A stretch of 16,404 nucleotides of DNA from Saprospiraceae bacterium (GTDB taxonomy: Bacteria; Bacteroidota; Bacteroidia; Chitinophagales; Saprospiraceae): assembly GCA_004297645.1 (NCBI GenBank), contig SCUG01000073.1:1-16404 (forward strand). Reading direction: 5' to 3'. Below the pieces are notes generated by a model. The model was given only the letters and a program-made list of their open reading frames with translations, was not told where the DNA came from and made no database searches. The position numbers were made by a program, and so were the translations under genes. Positions 14,301-16,404 of the stretch are shown in pieces (within the stretch, counting starts at the first letter, position 1; each line of letters begins with the position of its first letter).

Positions 14301-16404
14301 GATGGTCTGTTCACCGGCGCCGAAATTGGTGGCGATGGAGTCTGTTTGGCTGCCGGCATTCCAGTCGAACTGATAAGGGGCCGTACCTCCAGTGACAGCT
14401 ACCGTTGCCGAGCCGTCAGAGCCACCGTTGCAGCTTACCTGGTTTAGCACCACGTCTTGCAAGTTGAGTGAATCTGGCTGGCTGATGGTGACGAATACGA
14501 AATTGGGGCAGTCCCAGGCATCTTTGACAATGACGGTGTAATCGCCTGCTGGCAAGCCTGTGAATACGCCTGTGGTATTAAAAATAGAATTGAGCTGGAA
14601 TGTATATCCTCCGGCGCCGCCAGCGGCGGCAATGGTGACTGTGCCTTCTGCACCGCCATAGCACGATATGTTTGTTTGGCCGGTGATGAGGGCAGTTGGC
14701 GGGTCGCAGGGCGGGGTATAGCAAATGGCAGTCCCTATTTCGCCATCGCATTGACCAATGGCAAAAACCTGAATGGAAATGGTATCGGACAATGTGAGGC
14801 CGTTCACCACATGCGACAGTAGTCCGTTGTTGGGCACCGTCCATCCTGCGCCATTCACATTTACCTGGTAGCCCATCGAGCCAGGTACCTGCTCCCACTC
14901 AAAGGTGATGCTCTGGTCAGTGATGTTGTTGCAGGTGATGTTCGGAGCGGGGAGCACGTCAAGCACCTGGATGGTCACGGTGTCGTAAACATTGCAGCCG
15001 TAAGTGTCCCAAGCCGTGAGCACATAAGTCGTGGAGGTATCAGGCGAGGCCATGGGGTTGGGGCAATCGGTACAACTCAGCCCTGTCTGTGGCTCCCAAC
15101 TGTAATACAACTGATAGAGCGGCTCGAAGGTAATCGTCCAGTCGAGGAGGGTGCCGTTAAAACCCTGCGCATCATCGAGGGCGAGCAACTGCCAGGTGCC
15201 GTTGGTGGGGTAATCGCCGTCCCACAAATCTTCCCAAACACCCTCCGGCTGGTAGCTGCCGCCGGTGAAAGCGGCTTCGACATTGGAGGGGCAGGGCGCC
15301 CAAGGCCATCCGAAATCTATGGCAGTGGAGGCTGTTGGGGTAAAGCAAACCTGGTCGTAATTGTCGCAGTTCGAGCCGTTGTCGGAGCTTAGTTCGATGA
15401 ATTGGCCGCCGGGCGAAATCAGAAACAGGTCGAGGTCGTCCACCCATTTATGCTGAATATTTAGGCAAACAGAACGAATCACGCCAGGCCCAAGAGTTAC
15501 GGGTTGTACGCCCGCCACCATAATCGGCGAATAGGTGGGGCCATTGTTGGTCACGAGGTAGTCTTGGTCATTGGTAAAGGAAGGCGGCACTGGTACTGGC
15601 ACAGGCAGAGACCCATCCAACGGCAGAGAATCGCCGTGGCAGAGGGTGGCGTCTGGCCCTAAATCCGGGGGGAGAATTTCATTATCTCTGATAAAAATCC
15701 AAAAAGTATCGCGGTTGCAAACGTCGCGTTGTATGTCCACACCGATGGTTTCCATGCCTTCGGCAAGGCTATCCACCAAAGCTATGATGTCCACGGAAAT
15801 GGAGCTATCTCCGGCGGGAATGTAGAGGTTGAGTGGAATAGAATCGTAATCCACGCCATTGACAGCGGTGCCGATGAGGGTGTAATCGAGCGGGTAGTCG
15901 CTTTCCACGGGGCCGGGGAAACTGAAGGTGATGGAGCCGCTGGCACAACCTTCGGTGATGGTACCGTCGAGGCTTGCTGTGGCTGTCTCCACCTGCAAGG
16001 AGCCGGTGCCAAAACTTTTGGCTTCTAAAAAAACGCCGGTATCGTAAATGCCGTCGCCGACGTCGGAGACCATCAGCTTGATGGTGTAGGTCTCGCAGGG
16101 AATGACTACCGCCTCTGCTATGAACACCGAGAGATAGCCATCGTAAACCGGCTGTCCATTGTTGTTCGTGTTATCGTTGTAATACTGGGCAAATGATGGG
16201 GGGCAAGCTGCACCGTTTTGCGGGTGTATGTTATTGATGGACACAGGCAGTGTGGTGCCGGGAATCTGGGCGATGTTGATGCCGTTGTTTTGAAACGGCC
16301 CGCTGATACCGGGGCCGCTGATGAAAAAACCGAACACATCGTTGAACGGACTGCATGCCCACTCAGGGTATTCCTCTGAGGCAAAGACATATTTGAACCG
16401 CAAA
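11355..16404 (-). CDS. Giant T9SS-exported adhesin-like protein with 12 SprB repeats (5' end outside window)
   Basis: The C-terminal 1682 residues are present; the N-terminus, including the signal peptide, lies beyond the right edge, and the TTG at 16403 is not a believable start. Domains in order (residue 1 at the edge): part of a choice-of-anchor L domain (1 to about 130; 'YVFASEEYPEW', 'FNDVFGFFISGPG'); a Calx-beta-like domain (about 140-240); the first strand of a PKD/Ig-like domain (246-264); a proprotein-convertase P-like domain (about 276-428; 'CLNIQHKWVDDLDLFLISP', 'GTWQLLALDDAQG'); the rest of the PKD/Ig-like domain (431-482); a fibronectin III-like domain (about 484-562); twelve SprB repeats (581 to about 1500); a further Ig-like domain (about 1500-1583); and a CHU_C gliding-motility-associated type B T9SS tail (1584-1682; 'NVPTGFTPGGDGVND', 'FDRWGELLYE', 'GVYVWYMEVKFIDG'). 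SprB itself is a mobile surface adhesin in gliding Flavobacterium; a similar adhesive role is inferred. Confidence 0.95.
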   Translation of the reverse strand, partial: LRFKYVFASEEYPEWACSPFNDVFGFFISGPGISGPFQNNGINIAQIPGTTLPVSINNIHPQNGAACPPSFAQYYNDNTNNNGQPVYDGYLSVFIAEAVVIPCETYTIKLMVSDVGDGIYDTGVFLEAKSFGTGSLQVETATASLDGTITEGCASGSITFSFPGPVESDYPLDYTLIGTAVNGVDYDSIPLNLYIPAGDSSISVDIIALVDSLAEGMETIGVDIQRDVCNRDTFWIFIRDNEILPPDLGPDATLCHGDSLPLDGSLPVPVPVPPSFTNDQDYLVTNNGPTYSPIMVAGVQPVTLGPGVIRSVCLNIQHKWVDDLDLFLISPGGQFIELSSDNGSNCDNYDQVCFTPTASTAIDFGWPWAPCPSNVEAAFTGGSYQPEGVWEDLWDGDYPTNGTWQLLALDDAQGFNGTLLDWTITFEPLYQLYYSWEPQTGLSCTDCPNPMASPDTSTTYVLTAWDTYGCNVYDTVTIQVLDVLPAPNITCNNITDQSITFEWEQVPGSMGYQVNVNGAGWTVPNNGLLSHVVNGLTLSDTISIQVFAIGQCDGEIGTAICYTPPCDPPTALITGQTNISCYGGAEGTVTIAAAGGAGGYTFQLNSIFNTTGVFTGLPAGDYTVIVKDAWDCPNFVFVTISQPDSLNLQDVVLNQVSCNGGSDGSATVAVTGGTAPYQFDWNAGSQTDSIATNFGAGEQTITVMDANGCMAATTANITEPAILALNTAVDSAACFGTNTGAALVLIGGGTAPYFIQWDAAAGNATTALVNDLAAGPYTVLVTDFNGCTTTATATVEQPSQLLTSTNSTPLLCNNSGDGTASVFASGGTPGYSYLWSNSAAAATASNLDAGQHFVTVTDFNGCTAVDLVNVDAPPAIQILLTPADALCYGTNTGSIISQIAGGAEPYAYAWNGIPSGPDISGVPAGNYCLTATDANGCTATACTGVGQPNALGLQANSTNAGCDGESNGAIDLAVLGGTSPYTFTWNNGDSMEDLTGLPAGTYTVIVTDANGCTATLTESLTDIDAIVLAASGSDVNCFGGSDGTIDLQVAGGTGIYSFSWTGPSGYNSALEDPANIPAGDFTVVVTDDAGCQASTGISLTQPPSALEVAISPTANICFGAANGTATASAIGGTPPYQYNWSSGHTAATAAELSAGVFEVTVTDAKGCQEMKQVEIVQQGPLTLTLAQSAATCHDGSNGSATVVSILEGATPVPLTGVSIIWNWQGQTTPTAINLTAGETYAVTITNSLGCTAVEDITIGNPAPVEVHILATEDVKCTGGSDGSATVSGTGGTQPYTYLWSLNAAGQTTATATELPSGAFTVTITDAGGCTAIGYLSLSEPTAIQVSFSNKKVQCFGGADGKSTAFPEGGTPPYILSWGNGQSSAQATNLPSGTITLVVTDANGCEQNFSTEILQPGAPVFATVKASDVSCFGFKDGQIQILPEGGSPPYGYSLDGLNYYGSSTLIALESGEYHVYVKDNNGCLYDLDGIVIGEPEQLLVDLGPDTTVFYGAHIHIHPTLTGVDSSDWPNLTFEWFSNNPQNPVNYPNWRLGDFVVYSPTTATLTVTSQNGCTTEDIINIFVREYRNINVPTGFTPGGDGVNDLLHVHGSSYLVEKITLLRIFDRWGELLYENGNFDINDTTVGWDGTFRGQDMPPGVYVWYMEVKFIDGSSETYKGHTTLIR
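11904..14663 (-). repeat. Array of 12 tandem SprB repeats (75-84 codons each)
   Basis: Within the giant protein, repeat units begin at cysteines 581, 658, 734, 812, 887, 962, 1037, 1117, 1192, 1276, 1354 and 1430. The consensus is CxGGxDGxATxxxxGGTxPYxYxW, then LxAGxYTVTVTDxNGCTA, then a linker ending about where the next cysteine starts. Every unit has two conserved cysteines, at the start and in the DxNGC motif, so each may carry one disulfide. Eight of the eleven steps are 75-78 residues. Unit 9 is the most diverged, with about six to eight extra residues (around 1204-1220). Units 3 and 4 share a DFNGC variant; units 2, 5, 6 and 11 have DANGC. Confidence 0.95.
13360..13611. repeat. 27-bp identical direct repeat exactly one SprB unit apart
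   Basis: GTGGCGGTGCAGCCGTTGGC and the next seven bases (atccgtc) are identical at 13360-13386 and 13585-13611, an offset of 225 bp or exactly 75 codons. They encode the TDANGCTAT segment of SprB units 6 and 5. The identity includes all third codon positions, whereas other units encode similar peptides with different codons, for example around 13816 and 14040. This suggests recent duplication or gene conversion. Confidence 0.8.

Noticed and set aside
11904..14663. Regularly spaced similar DNA segments considered as a CRISPR-like or satellite array.
   Set aside because: The period is 225-252 bp, the segments are in frame and encode SprB protein repeats, and most copies differ at silent sites.
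16401..16403. TTG at 16403 as the start of the giant protein.
   Set aside because: The choice-of-anchor L domain is already under way at the edge and no signal peptide is present, so the gene continues beyond the window.

Overview
The window looks like a chromosomal segment from a Bacteroidota bacterium, most likely a Saprospira/Lewinella-type or related marine or sludge lineage. The evidence is a type IX secretion (T9SS) type A sorting tail on one protein, a CHU_C-type (type B) gliding-motility-associated tail on another, a long array of SprB repeats, a 'choice-of-anchor L' domain, an LVIVD-repeat lipoprotein, weak or absent Shine-Dalgarno sites, and several matches to the Bacteroidota -7 promoter box TAnnTTTG. 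No rRNA, tRNA, CRISPR array, transposase or phage gene was seen.

Layout. On the + strand, 28-1008 encodes a small secreted beta-helix protein, followed by a hairpin terminator (1115-1155). A recQ helicase gene (1225-3126) and a GT4-like glycosyltransferase gene (3136-4251) form a tight pair 9 bp apart. A small lipoprotein gene (4238-4642, - strand) converges on and overlaps the glycosyltransferase gene. After a 307-bp divergent spacer come an LVIVD-repeat lipoprotein gene (4950-6239, +), a strong terminator (6260-6316) and a predicted outer-membrane beta-barrel gene (6351-7163, +). From 7171 to the right edge everything is on the - strand: an N-acetylmuramoyl-L-alanine amidase with LysM-like N-terminal units (7171-8379), a 911-residue T9SS-exported CotH-kinase-like protein (8522-11257), and the last 1682 residues of a giant adhesin-like protein (11355 to beyond the right edge).

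How the parts fit. Seven of the eight genes other than recQ encode envelope or glycan functions: two lipoproteins, one beta-barrel, one wall hydrolase, one glycosyltransferase, two T9SS cargo proteins and one secreted beta-helix protein make up the non-recQ content. The most distinctive part is the right third. There a giant SprB-repeat surface protein and a multidomain CotH-like protein lie head to tail in the same orientation, with the amidase behind them. A hairpin terminator separates the CotH-like gene from the amidase, and a possible promoter lies between the giant gene and the CotH-like gene, so each is probably its own transcription unit. All functions are inferred from motifs read by eye, without database searches.
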